From positions 1 through 35,152 of IMG/VR virus record IMGVR_UViG_3300027704_000069: DNA of 35,152 nucleotides, one strand, 5' to 3'. The notes under the pieces were generated by a model that was not told the DNA's origin, did not search any database, and saw only the letters and a list, made by a program, of their open reading frames with translations. The position numbers were made by a program, and so were the translations under genes. The number at the start of each line of letters is the position of its first letter. Position 1 is the first letter of the stretch. Origin of the DNA: a virus. Below are positions 26,931-33,486 of this stretch, one piece after another.

Positions 26931-27860
26931 ATGGAAAAATCAACAAAAACATTCTACTTAACAAACAAAGATATGTTAAGAGAGATACATAATAGCAAAA
27001 TGTCTTATTGCTGGACACGAGATGATAATTATTTACACTACGATTTAATTGTAACTGGCTTTAACGAAGTAACAAAAGAAGCAACAGACGAAGCTAAACA
27101 AATTAGAGCAACACGTTTACAAAAACTTGCACACCAAGTAGAGGTTAAGCGTTGGGAACAAGGGCTAACAGGAAGAAAAACTAAGCCAAGGGCTGCAGAT
27201 TATGTAGTCGATGTTGACACTATACAGGACGATGATATTGTATTACGTGTAATGACGTTTGAACATGTGCCTGAAGAGAACAGAAAAAACAAACCTAAAA
27301 CAGAAGCTGACTTACATTCTAAATGTAACTTCCCTCCGTTCAAACATTATGCTATGATAAAAGGCGATTGGACAGAAGTAGCAAGAAGTCATTGGGATGG
27401 TGGTAAAGATAATGGACACTTTAGCGTTACACATGGTAAAACAAACGACACATTAGCTCGTATGTATCTTAAACTGTGTCAACGATATAGTATGCGTGGT
27501 AACTGGCGTGGGTACACTTATGTAGACGAAATGCGTGGACAAGCACTATTACAGCTTGCACAAATTGGTTTACAGTTTAATGAACTTAAATCACAAAACC
27601 CATTTGCATATTATACAGCCGCAATTAATAATAGTTTTACACGTGTTCTTAACTTAGAAAAACGTAGTCAAAACATTAGAGATGATTTATTGGAAGAAGA
27701 AGGACTCAACCCAAGTAGCACAAGAACATTCAATGCTGAATGGGCTGCACACATTACTAGAGAAACTAAATTAAAAGAAATATCACCAACCTTAAAGAAA
27801 GGTCAAGTAACTGAATACGCTGACGAAGACAACGACGAAGAAATCAAAACTGGAGAATAA
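26931..27860 (+). CDS. 55: Late-transcription sigma factor gp55
   Basis: Residues about 170-275 carry the gp55 core as found in marine T4-like phages: NWRGYTYVDEMRGQALLQLA, QIGLQFNELKSQNPFAYYTA, AINNSFTRVLNLEKRSQNIR, then DDLLEEEGLNPSSTR. In T4, gp55 replaces sigma-70 on host RNA polymerase and reads TATAAATA boxes. Such boxes are present at several places in this window. The protein is 309 residues against 185 in T4, mainly through an N-terminal part (residues 1-160) with a conserved-looking FPPFKHYAMIKGDW segment of unknown role. ATG 26931 follows AAAGGA. It is the first gene of the operon and its stop directly abuts the gp47 start. Confidence 0.88.
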   Translation: MEKSTKTFYLTNKDMLREIHNSKMSYCWTRDDNYLHYDLIVTGFNEVTKEATDEAKQIRATRLQKLAHQVEVKRWEQGLTGRKTKPRAADYVVDVDTIQDDDIVLRVMTFEHVPEENRKNKPKTEADLHSKCNFPPFKHYAMIKGDWTEVARSHWDGGKDNGHFSVTHGKTNDTLARMYLKLCQRYSMRGNWRGYTYVDEMRGQALLQLAQIGLQFNELKSQNPFAYYTAAINNSFTRVLNLEKRSQNIRDDLLEEEGLNPSSTRTFNAEWAAHITRETKLKEISPTLKKGQVTEYADEDNDEEIKTGE

Positions 27861-28883
27861 ATGTTTTTTGATAAAGCAGTAATTTTTACTGATATCCACT
27901 TCGGTATGAAGAATAACAGTAGACATCATAATCAAGATTGTGAAGATTTTATTACATGGATGATAGACGAGGCTCTTAAGCGAGGCATTAAAAAATGTTT
28001 CTTCTTAGGTGACTGGCATCATAATCGTGCTAGCATTAATGTTAGTACACTTAACTATACCACTAGTAACTTACGTAAACTCAATGATAGCTTTGATGAA
28101 GTTATTATGATTACTGGCAACCACGACTTATATTATCGTGAGAAGCGAGAAATTCATAGTTTGTCAATGATTGAAGAGTTTAAGAAAATAAGAATGATAA
28201 ACAATGAATCGTTTATCGAAGATGGCGTAGCATTTATTCCTTGGCTATGCGAAGACGAGTGGAAGAAATTAAAAGAGATTGATTGTAAATATATGTTTGG
28301 TCATTTTGAACTTCCTAGTTTTTATATGAACGCACTTGTGCAAATGCCAGACCACGGTGGACTTAAAGCAGAAGACTTAGCTCGACCAGAGAAAGTATTC
28401 AGCGGACACTTTCATAAACGACAAGAACGTGGCAATGTAATTTATCCAGGCAACTGCTTCCCTCACAACTATGCTGATGCATGGGATGATGACAGGGGCT
28501 GTATGTTTTTAGATTGGGATGGCACCATTGAATACTTAGCATGGCCCGATGCTCCAAAATATAGAACTCTAACATTAAGTAAACTAATTGATGATCCAGA
28601 CAAGTATTTGTCTAGTAAAACATATTGTCGTGTAAGTTTAGATGTTGGTATTACATACGAAGAAGCTAACTTTATTAAAGAAACATTTGCTAAACAGTAC
28701 GGCTTGCGTGAGATATCTCTTATGCCAAGTAAGAAAGAAGAACATACACAAGATTGGAACAACGGTGTAGACATTCAAGTTGAGAATGTAGATACTATTG
28801 TACTCTCGCAATTACAATCTGTACAAAGTGACACTATTAAAAAAGAGTTGCTTGTAGACATTTATACAGGACTAACAACATAA
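27861..28883 (+). CDS. 47: Recombination endonuclease subunit gp47 (Mre11-like)
   Basis: A 340-residue calcineurin-type metallophosphoesterase with all metal-site motifs: DIH at 11-13, GDWHH at 50-54, GNHD at 86-89, then GHFE and SGHFHKR. gp47 pairs with gp46 as the phage Mre11-Rad50 complex that resects DNA ends for recombination-dependent replication and host DNA breakdown. The length matches T4 gp47 (339). Its ATG follows the gp55 stop without a gap, with GGAG inside the end of gp55, and the gp46 gene starts one base after its stop. Confidence 0.95.
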   Translation: MFFDKAVIFTDIHFGMKNNSRHHNQDCEDFITWMIDEALKRGIKKCFFLGDWHHNRASINVSTLNYTTSNLRKLNDSFDEVIMITGNHDLYYREKREIHSLSMIEEFKKIRMINNESFIEDGVAFIPWLCEDEWKKLKEIDCKYMFGHFELPSFYMNALVQMPDHGGLKAEDLARPEKVFSGHFHKRQERGNVIYPGNCFPHNYADAWDDDRGCMFLDWDGTIEYLAWPDAPKYRTLTLSKLIDDPDKYLSSKTYCRVSLDVGITYEEANFIKETFAKQYGLREISLMPSKKEEHTQDWNNGVDIQVENVDTIVLSQLQSVQSDTIKKELLVDIYTGLTT

Positions 28884-28884
28884 T

Positions 28885-30597
28885 ATGTTAAGAATTAAGA
28901 ATATCACCGTAAAGAATTTTATGAGTGTGGGCAACGTCACACAGGCTGTTCACTTTGATAAAGCAGGATTAACACTTGTACTAGGTAACAATTTAGACTT
29001 AGGTGGAGATGGTTCACGTAACGGAACAGGCAAAACAACAATTGTTAATGCATTAAGTTATGCACTATATGGCGCAGCACTTTATAATATTAAGAAAGAT
29101 AACTTAGTTAATAAAACTAATAACAGTAAGCCTAATACGTTTAGGTATCTAGTTAATGACATAGATAATAACGAAGGCGCAACTGATGAGATGCAAGGCG
29201 AAGGAAGACAAAGTCAACATGTAATTGAACAAACATTAGGTATGAGTCATACTATGTTTAAGCATATTGTTGCATTGAATACATATACAGAACCGTTTCT
29301 TAGTATGCGAGCTAACGATCAACGTGATATGATTGAACAGTTACTCGGTATTACTAAACTTAGTGAAAAGGCAGACATACTTAAAGAACTATTAAGAGGC
29401 ACCAAAGATAGAGTAACAGAAGAGTCATATAAAATTAAAGGTGTCGAAGCGGCTAACGAACGCATTGGTAACAGTATTAAAGACTTAGAGCGTAGACAAA
29501 AGCAATGGAGTCAACAACTTACAGATCGTATACAAGATTATACCAGTGAAATAAATTTACTAGAACATATTGATATTGATAAAGAAATAAAAGCACACGA
29601 AGAATTTGCTGAATTTAATAAAAAGAAAGCACAAATTGATACATTAACTGCTGAACTTGCTAGGCTTGCAAGCAGTACTGATCGAGAACAGAAACGTTTA
29701 GTTAAAGCACAATCTGACTTAGACTCTACATTAGAACATAAATGTTATGCATGTGGACAAGAGATACACGACGACCAACATGATAAAATTGTTGCACAAA
29801 AAACCGAACTTGTTAATGAAAGTCAAAAACATATTGATGATGAAAATGAATTAATAGCAGAATATACGCTAGGAATAAGTACATTAGGCGAGCTAGGTAC
29901 TGCTCCAAGAATTGAATATAATACAGTAAATGAAGCATATAAACATTCTTCTAAAATTGATAAACTACAAATATCATTAAATAGTGCAGAAAAAGAAATT
30001 AATCCTTACATAGAACAAATTGATAGTTTAACAGAAACTGGGCTACAAGAAGTAAAATGGGAAGAGGTAAATAGACTTGAAGAACTAAAAGAGCATCAAG
30101 ACTTTTTGTTAAAACTATTAACTAATAAAGATAGCTTTATACGTAAAAAGATTATTGAACAAAACTTACAGTTCCTAAACACACGTTTAGAATATTATAT
30201 TACACGATTGGGATTACCGCATGAAGTACAATTCCAAAGTGACTTAACAGTAACTATTACACAACTTGGACAAGACTTGGACTTTGATAATTTATCACGT
30301 GGTGAACGTAATAGACTTATACTTGGTCTTAGTTGGGCGTTCCGAGATGTATTTGAGAGTATGAATTATCCTATTAACTTTGTTTGCATTGACGAACTTG
30401 TTGACAGTGGTATGGATGCTGTTGGTGTAGAAAGTGCGTTAGGTGTATTAAAGAAAATGGAACGTGACAGAGAGAAAAATATCTTGCTTATCTCACATAG
30501 AGATGAATTAGTAGGACGAGTGCATAGTGTTTTACAAGTTACTAAAGAAAATGGCTTTACTACATTTGATACTGAGATTGAAGTAATAGACGCCTAA
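28885..30597 (+). CDS. 46: Recombination endonuclease subunit gp46 (Rad50-like ATPase)
   Basis: A 570-residue SMC/Rad50-type ATPase. Walker A is GSRNGTGKT at 43-51; two charged coiled-coil arms flank a zinc hook CYAC at 287-290; the ABC signature LSRGERNR begins at about residue 470; Walker B FVCIDE follows near 500, then LLISHRDEL. This is the full domain set of gp46, close to T4 gp46 (560). The partner gp47 is directly upstream. The stop codon overlaps the start of the next small gene as TAATG. Confidence 0.96.
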   Translation: MLRIKNITVKNFMSVGNVTQAVHFDKAGLTLVLGNNLDLGGDGSRNGTGKTTIVNALSYALYGAALYNIKKDNLVNKTNNSKPNTFRYLVNDIDNNEGATDEMQGEGRQSQHVIEQTLGMSHTMFKHIVALNTYTEPFLSMRANDQRDMIEQLLGITKLSEKADILKELLRGTKDRVTEESYKIKGVEAANERIGNSIKDLERRQKQWSQQLTDRIQDYTSEINLLEHIDIDKEIKAHEEFAEFNKKKAQIDTLTAELARLASSTDREQKRLVKAQSDLDSTLEHKCYACGQEIHDDQHDKIVAQKTELVNESQKHIDDENELIAEYTLGISTLGELGTAPRIEYNTVNEAYKHSSKIDKLQISLNSAEKEINPYIEQIDSLTETGLQEVKWEEVNRLEELKEHQDFLLKLLTNKDSFIRKKIIEQNLQFLNTRLEYYITRLGLPHEVQFQSDLTVTITQLGQDLDFDNLSRGERNRLILGLSWAFRDVFESMNYPINFVCIDELVDSGMDAVGVESALGVLKKMERDREKNILLISHRDELVGRVHSVLQVTKENGFTTFDTEIEVIDA

Positions 30598-30767
30598 TGG
30601 ATGAAGAAGAACTAAAAGCCATTAATAGTACTAAAGCAGAGTACGTAATGCGCCATGCACCACATACAATAAACGAAACTGATCTAGGTATCGATACTTT
30701 AGATTTAGTTAAAAAGGCAGTAGATGAGTGGATCGAAGAACAGCAACAATTGTCCTTGGACATATAA
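30597..30767 (+). CDS. Small acidic phage protein, 56 aa
   Basis: This short frame starts at ATG 30597, overlapping the gp46 stop as TAATG, which is the usual coupling in this genome. The product is acidic and helical (MDEEELKAINSTKAEYVM at the start, VDEWIEEQQQ near the end) and has no known motif. Its last 44 bp overlap the start of the next gene in another frame. Support is the coupling and the gap-free fit between gp46 and the GIY-YIG-like gene; function unknown. Confidence 0.7.
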   Translation: MDEEELKAINSTKAEYVMRHAPHTINETDLGIDTLDLVKKAVDEWIEEQQQLSLDI

Positions 30768-31173
30768 CAACGTAGTAGTTGAAGAACTACCTACAGACTG
30801 TGAGGGATTTGTTTACTTAATTACAAACCTTACTAACAATAAAAAGTACATAGGCAAAAAACTAGCAAGGTTTAAAACAACTAAGCCTCCGCTTAAAGGC
30901 AGGAAGAACAAAAGACGTGGCACTAAGGAAAGTGACTGGAGAACCTATTGGGGGTCTTCAGATCATTTAAATGCAGACGTATTAACTATTGGATCTGATA
31001 AGTTCACACGTGAAATAATACACTATTGTCCTAGTAGAGGTATATTAAGTTACATGGAAGCAAAAGAACAATTCGACCGTGGAGTATTAGAAACAGATGA
31101 ATACTATAATGGTATCATTAATGTAAGAGTTGGAAGTTCAAAAATTCTTACTGAGCATCTGAAAAAAGGTTGA
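30724..31173 (+). CDS. GIY-YIG-like nuclease domain protein, 149 aa
   Basis: GFVYLITNLTNNKKYIGKK at residues 28-46 is the GIY-YIG signature (here VYL and YIG), followed by the basic stretch KGRKNKRRGTKESDW, then TYWGSSDHLNADV and a YMEAKEQFD helix with the expected Glu. Proteins of this kind, positioned near gp46, are common in marine T4-like phages as I recall. A homing nuclease or a repair nuclease are both possible; there is no separate DNA-binding domain. ATG 30724 overlaps the 56-aa gene. The stop codon overlaps the -35 box of the promoter for the downstream ncRNA candidate. Confidence 0.7.
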   Translation: MSGSKNSNNCPWTYNNVVVEELPTDCEGFVYLITNLTNNKKYIGKKLARFKTTKPPLKGRKNKRRGTKESDWRTYWGSSDHLNADVLTIGSDKFTREIIHYCPSRGILSYMEAKEQFDRGVLETDEYYNGIINVRVGSSKILTEHLKKG

Positions 31174-31198
31174 CAACATATACTGCTTCTGCTATAAT
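31170..31198 (+). promoter_or_regulatory. Perfect-consensus sigma-70 promoter
   Basis: TTGACA at 31170-31175, a 17-bp spacer and TATAAT at 31193-31198, all twelve consensus bases. The -35 box shares bases with the stop codon of the GIY-YIG-like gene. No coding sequence follows for 690 bp. Confidence 0.9.
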
Positions 31199-31204
31199 AA
31201 AACA

Positions 31205-31672
31205 AGAAGTGCGGTTTTAACTGTATTATCAGCTAATAATTAAAGCATCAGATAATTAATAGTATAAAGACCCAACAACACCCAAATAATTAAACAGACA
31301 TAAAGTCACGCAAACATCGGCACAGCTTCACAAACGTACTATCCCCGGCTAACAGTAAAACCACTATAAAACTAATAACGGCTTAAAGGCTCTGACTAGT
31401 AGAGATCGCTCTACTCACCTTGAGGTTACTTCGTTGTGACCGGAACTGGTGTGCCAACTATGTCAATACACTGATTTGACAAATCAAAATGATCAAGCTC
31501 TACGAACGCTCGTAACTTGAGGATAGTCCAAAAGTCGATACTATGGCTCCGGATGTTTCTGCGTTAGAAAAGCAGTATGTAATAAGGGTACAGCATAACC
31601 GCCCTTCCTAGGTGTTAAACTAGGTTTACTATAGTACTTGTGGCTGGATACCTATGTAAGGGTATTTTTTTT
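31205..31672 (+). ncRNA. Structured noncoding RNA candidate, about 470 nt, unknown family
   Basis: The stretch lies between a perfect sigma-70 promoter and an intrinsic terminator and has no open frame of 60 codons on either strand. Hairpins seen in order: 31233-31262 (AT-rich, one mismatch); 31399-31414 (GTAGAG/CTCTAC, 4-nt loop); 31416-31451 (CACC and GGTTAC paired with GTGACC and GGTG); 31472-31486 (TGATTT/AAATCA); 31493-31520 (TCAAG and TACGA paired with TCGTA and CTTGA); 31559-31575; 31584-31606 (AAGGG/CCCTT); 31607-31624 (CCTAG/CTAGG); and the terminator stem. GACTA at 31394-31398 can pair with TAGTC at 31524-31528 and so enclose four of these in one junction. GC is higher here than in the flanking AT-rich DNA. 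It does not match tmRNA, RNase P RNA, tRNA or a full group I intron by eye. Early expression is predicted from the promoter. Function unknown. Confidence 0.65.
31648..31672 (+). terminator. Intrinsic terminator of the ncRNA candidate
   Basis: Stem ATACC (31648-31652) with GGTAT (31661-31665), followed by an unbroken run of eight T at 31665-31672. The stem is short, so efficiency may be moderate. Confidence 0.7.
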
Positions 31673-31699
31673 GCACTTGGCTTTGTATAAGCTAAGTGT
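31673..31699 (+). other. Strong hairpin directly after the terminator
   Basis: CACTTGGCTT (31674-31683) pairs with AAGCTAAGTG (31689-31698) around a 5-nt loop; ten pairs with one G-U, and a further G-U pair outside. No T run follows. It may back up the terminator or protect the 3' end of a read-through RNA. Confidence 0.6.
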
Positions 31700-31736
31700 G
31701 ATTAGAAAACCATGTAAAAGTACCATATGTTATTCA

Positions 31737-31744
31737 TATAAATA
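31737..31744 (+). promoter_or_regulatory. Late promoter element TATAAATA
   Basis: A perfect T4 late consensus on the plus strand in the AT-rich gap, 149 bp before ATG 31893. The surrounding 31700-31810 is otherwise plain AT-rich sequence, so chance occurrence is possible. Confidence 0.45.
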
Positions 31745-31810
31745 TAAGTATATCAAATGTTTATATAATCAATATAATTTTATACAATTAAACTAAAATA
31801 AAAGCGTAAG

Positions 31811-31842
31811 CAAAAAACAACAAGTAAAGCGATTAGCTTTAC
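31811..31842 (-). terminator. Possible minus-strand intrinsic terminator
   Basis: On the minus strand GTAAAGC-taatc-GCTTTAC (31842-31824, seven perfect pairs) is followed by TTGTTGTTTTTTG. It could end the gp26-like unit transcribed leftward, after running antisense through the gene at 31893-32345. Confidence 0.45.
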
Positions 31843-31845
31843 GTA

Positions 31846-31873
31846 GTTGATGATATCGTAGATATCAATTAAC
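31846..31873. other. Long inverted repeat in the leader of the 150-aa gene
   Basis: GTTGATGATATC (31846-31857) and GATATC-A-ATTAAC (31861-31873) form a 12-bp stem with one bulged A and a 3-nt loop. It ends about 20 bases before the start codon of the plus-strand gene. Confidence 0.6.
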
Positions 31874-31892
31874 ATTAGAATAATGGACAGTT

Positions 31893-32345
31893 ATGACTTT
31901 AGACGAATTTACAATTAAGTTTCTACAGTTTGTAGAAGAATCAATAGAAAATAAAAAAGATGATGGGTATCCTGTTTGTCCATATGCACGTAGTGCTAGA
32001 ATGAAACAGACATTACAGTTTATTGATGCACGTGATGATCTTACGACTTTAGAATCGTTTGATCCTGTTACGTATCAAATGGGTATATGTTGGTTGGGTG
32101 ATGTAGATGATATAACTCCAATAGAAAAAGTTTGCGAGGAGTTGTCGGTAAAGAATGATAACTTGCTATACTTTACTAGTACAAGAACAAGTGGACATTT
32201 TGTTAAGAATTTTACGGATTGTGTGTTTGTACAGCGTAAAGATGATTTATTAGAAAAGCGTACACACTTAAAAGATAATACAACATACTACGATAGTTGG
32301 CCAATAGACTATTACAAGTTAATTACCGGACCGAACCACTCCTAG
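31893..32345 (+). CDS. Uncharacterised phage protein with CPYAR motif, 150 aa
   Basis: I do not recognise this protein with confidence. It has VCPYARSARMKQTLQFIDAR near residues 28-47, recalling the CP(F/Y)A(K/R) motif of small uncharacterised proteins such as the DUF1415 type. A later block is YFTSTRTSGHFVKNFTDCVF, and the protein is acidic and soluble. ATG 31893 has only a weak GGA upstream, after a leader with two hairpins. Its 3' end overlaps the end of the opposing gp51-like frame by 23 bp. A late element lies at 31737. The function is open; the conserved Cys may be redox active or bind metal. Confidence 0.75.
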   Translation: MTLDEFTIKFLQFVEESIENKKDDGYPVCPYARSARMKQTLQFIDARDDLTTLESFDPVTYQMGICWLGDVDDITPIEKVCEELSVKNDNLLYFTSTRTSGHFVKNFTDCVFVQRKDDLLEKRTHLKDNTTYYDSWPIDYYKLITGPNHS

Positions 32346-32595
32346 ATTTATTTATTTCCTCAACACGATTATTCATACGCTCAATTAATAGTTTAATACT
32401 ATCAACTGGCATTTGCATTACGTCTTGATAACTAATTGCTCCTTCGCTGCGAATCACTATATCTAAATAGTTACTTTCTAGATCTTTCTGAATCTTATTA
32501 TATCGTTCAACTAACTCTGCTATTTCTTCGGGTCGACGAGAAGCTATCAACCCGCGAAAAAATTTGCAATATCTAAGTCCACGGAAGTTTTCCAA
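32323..32595 (-). CDS. Second frame of gp26-like pair (gp51-like), probably made by -1 frameshift
   Basis: The frame encodes a helical, charged product (IASRRPEEIAELVERYNKIQ, then MPVDSIKLLIERMNNRVEEI). In T4 gene 51 follows gene 26, so gp51-like is the positional call; the sequence itself is not clearly gp51. It has no ATG before residue 60. The only early starts are TTG 32595, inside gp26, and a TTG overlapping the gp26 stop, both without a Shine-Dalgarno. The frame is -1 relative to gp26 and the overlap holds a slippery sequence with a hairpin (32529-32565), so the likely product is a 352-residue gp26 fusion: gp26 through Phe274 plus 78 residues of this frame. The 3' end overlaps the opposing gene by 23 bp. 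Confidence 0.7.
   Translation of the reverse strand: MENFRGLRYCKFFRGLIASRRPEEIAELVERYNKIQKDLESNYLDIVIRSEGAISYQDVMQMPVDSIKLLIERMNNRVEEINKSRSGSVR
32529..32565 (-). promoter_or_regulatory. Candidate programmed -1 ribosomal frameshift signal
   Basis: In gp26 codons the minus strand reads gcA AAT TTT TTC, giving two overlapping canonical heptamers: A AAT TTT (32565-32559) and T TTT TTC (32562-32556). Immediately downstream CGGGTTGA (32554-32547) pairs with TCGACCCG (32536-32529), eight pairs with one G-U and a 10-nt loop. The gp26 TGA stop is within the 5' arm of the stem. Confidence 0.7.
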
Positions 32596-33380
32596 TCATG
32601 ACCACAGTCTTGACAGTTAGCGTTAAATTCAGTTTCTAATCCACTTTCACTTAACTCTTCTACCTTACCTTTAATTATATCATAGTCTGCTCTGGTAATA
32701 GTTTGCAACCATTCTTTAATTAATGCTTTGTCAGTAATGACTTCGGTATCTTTTCCTTGCACACTTACAATACTGTGTGTAATTAAAGCAACAGTAAGTT
32801 CAGCAATTTCAACAAATGTTTTTCCAAATAGATCGTTTCTAGCACCATCATCTAGTGCCTCATTACCTAATCCTTCAATCATTTTTTGTTGTTTAATTTG
32901 TTGTACTTGCAGTGTAGTTCTATCACGTAACGTGTACGGATTGCAAACAATCTTAAAATTACTAGGCAATGACACACTTTGATCTATTGATTCTGTGTCT
33001 ATTACTTTAGATATCATAATATTTGCATCCAGCGTCAACTGATTATCAAATTCACATTTTGGACATTTAACATCCATGTCAATGTTTTTACCATAGCTCG
33101 CTTGTCTAATACCTACTAAGATTACAAGCAAATCACCTACTGGCATTGATTCTGGATCCTCAATGTCTGGGCAACAACTTCTGATTAAACTTATTGTGGC
33201 TTCTCCGTTAAACAGTGCGTCTGGTGTTTTAGTAATAAGCTCGTCCCTTGCAGTCATAGCGTATACTGCTAATTCATTGTCAATACTAAGTTTCGGCAAA
33301 TTTGTGTAAAATTTACCACCACTTGGTAGCGGAATATATAAAGCAGGCTTACGATATGCTTGAATTAATGGGTTTGTCAT
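32547..33380 (-). CDS. 26: gp26-like baseplate hub / tail assembly protein, 277 aa
   Basis: The protein fits the T4_baseplate (gp26-like) family as found in T4-like phages: YIPLPSGGKFYTNLPKLSID at 15-34, DELITKTPDALFNGEATISL at 46-65, and a four-Cys zinc site made by CPKC (106-109) and CQDC (256-259). The helical middle (DRTTLQVQQIKQQKMIEGLG) and zinc fold are shared by related tail proteins. gp26 is needed for hub assembly in T4. ATG 33380 lies 55 bp after the start predicted from GATAAATA at 33441. Its end overlaps a second frame through a slippery site, the arrangement of lambda G/GT tail chaperones, so it may work as a tape-measure chaperone. The next gene, transcribed divergently, looks like a tape measure. 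Confidence 0.75.
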   Translation of the reverse strand: MTNPLIQAYRKPALYIPLPSGGKFYTNLPKLSIDNELAVYAMTARDELITKTPDALFNGEATISLIRSCCPDIEDPESMPVGDLLVILVGIRQASYGKNIDMDVKCPKCEFDNQLTLDANIMISKVIDTESIDQSVSLPSNFKIVCNPYTLRDRTTLQVQQIKQQKMIEGLGNEALDDGARNDLFGKTFVEIAELTVALITHSIVSVQGKDTEVITDKALIKEWLQTITRADYDIIKGKVEELSESGLETEFNANCQDCGHDWKTSVDLDIANFFAG

Positions 33381-33416
33381 TTATTTTCTCCAATTATATA
33401 CGTATATTATGAATAG

Positions 33417-33424
33417 TATAAATA
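33417..33424 (+). promoter_or_regulatory. Late promoter element TATAAATA
   Basis: Perfect T4 late consensus on the plus strand, 62 bp before ATG 33487. Predicted start near 33430. Confidence 0.7.
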
Positions 33425-33440
33425 CAGTATATTACAATAG

Positions 33441-33448
33441 TATTTATC
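33441..33448 (-). promoter_or_regulatory. Late promoter element GATAAATA
   Basis: Minus-strand GATAAATA, 60 bp before ATG 33380, same form as at 26855. Predicted start near 33435, so its transcript crosses the plus-strand element at 33417. Confidence 0.55.
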
Positions 33449-33486
33449 CGAATTAAAACACCAGTTAATATAATAAGGCAGAAAAC

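Noticed and set aside
31295-31385. tmRNA tag region (AAAGTCACGCAAAC followed by a short frame)
   Set aside because: The frame does not end in a LAA/VAA-type tag, and no tRNA-like end with TTCRA loop and CCA is present nearby, in standard or permuted order.
31394-31528. Group I intron core (GACTA with TAGTC as P7, GAGGATAGTCC as S element)
   Set aside because: The sequence after GACTA folds into its own perfect hairpin instead of P3, the P7 extension does not pair, no P4-P6 or splice sites are recognisable, and the flanks are not a split gene.
31515-31535. RNase P RNA motif (GAGGATAGTCC resembles GAGGAAAGTCC)
   Set aside because: It lies late in the RNA and the partner 3' conserved region is absent.
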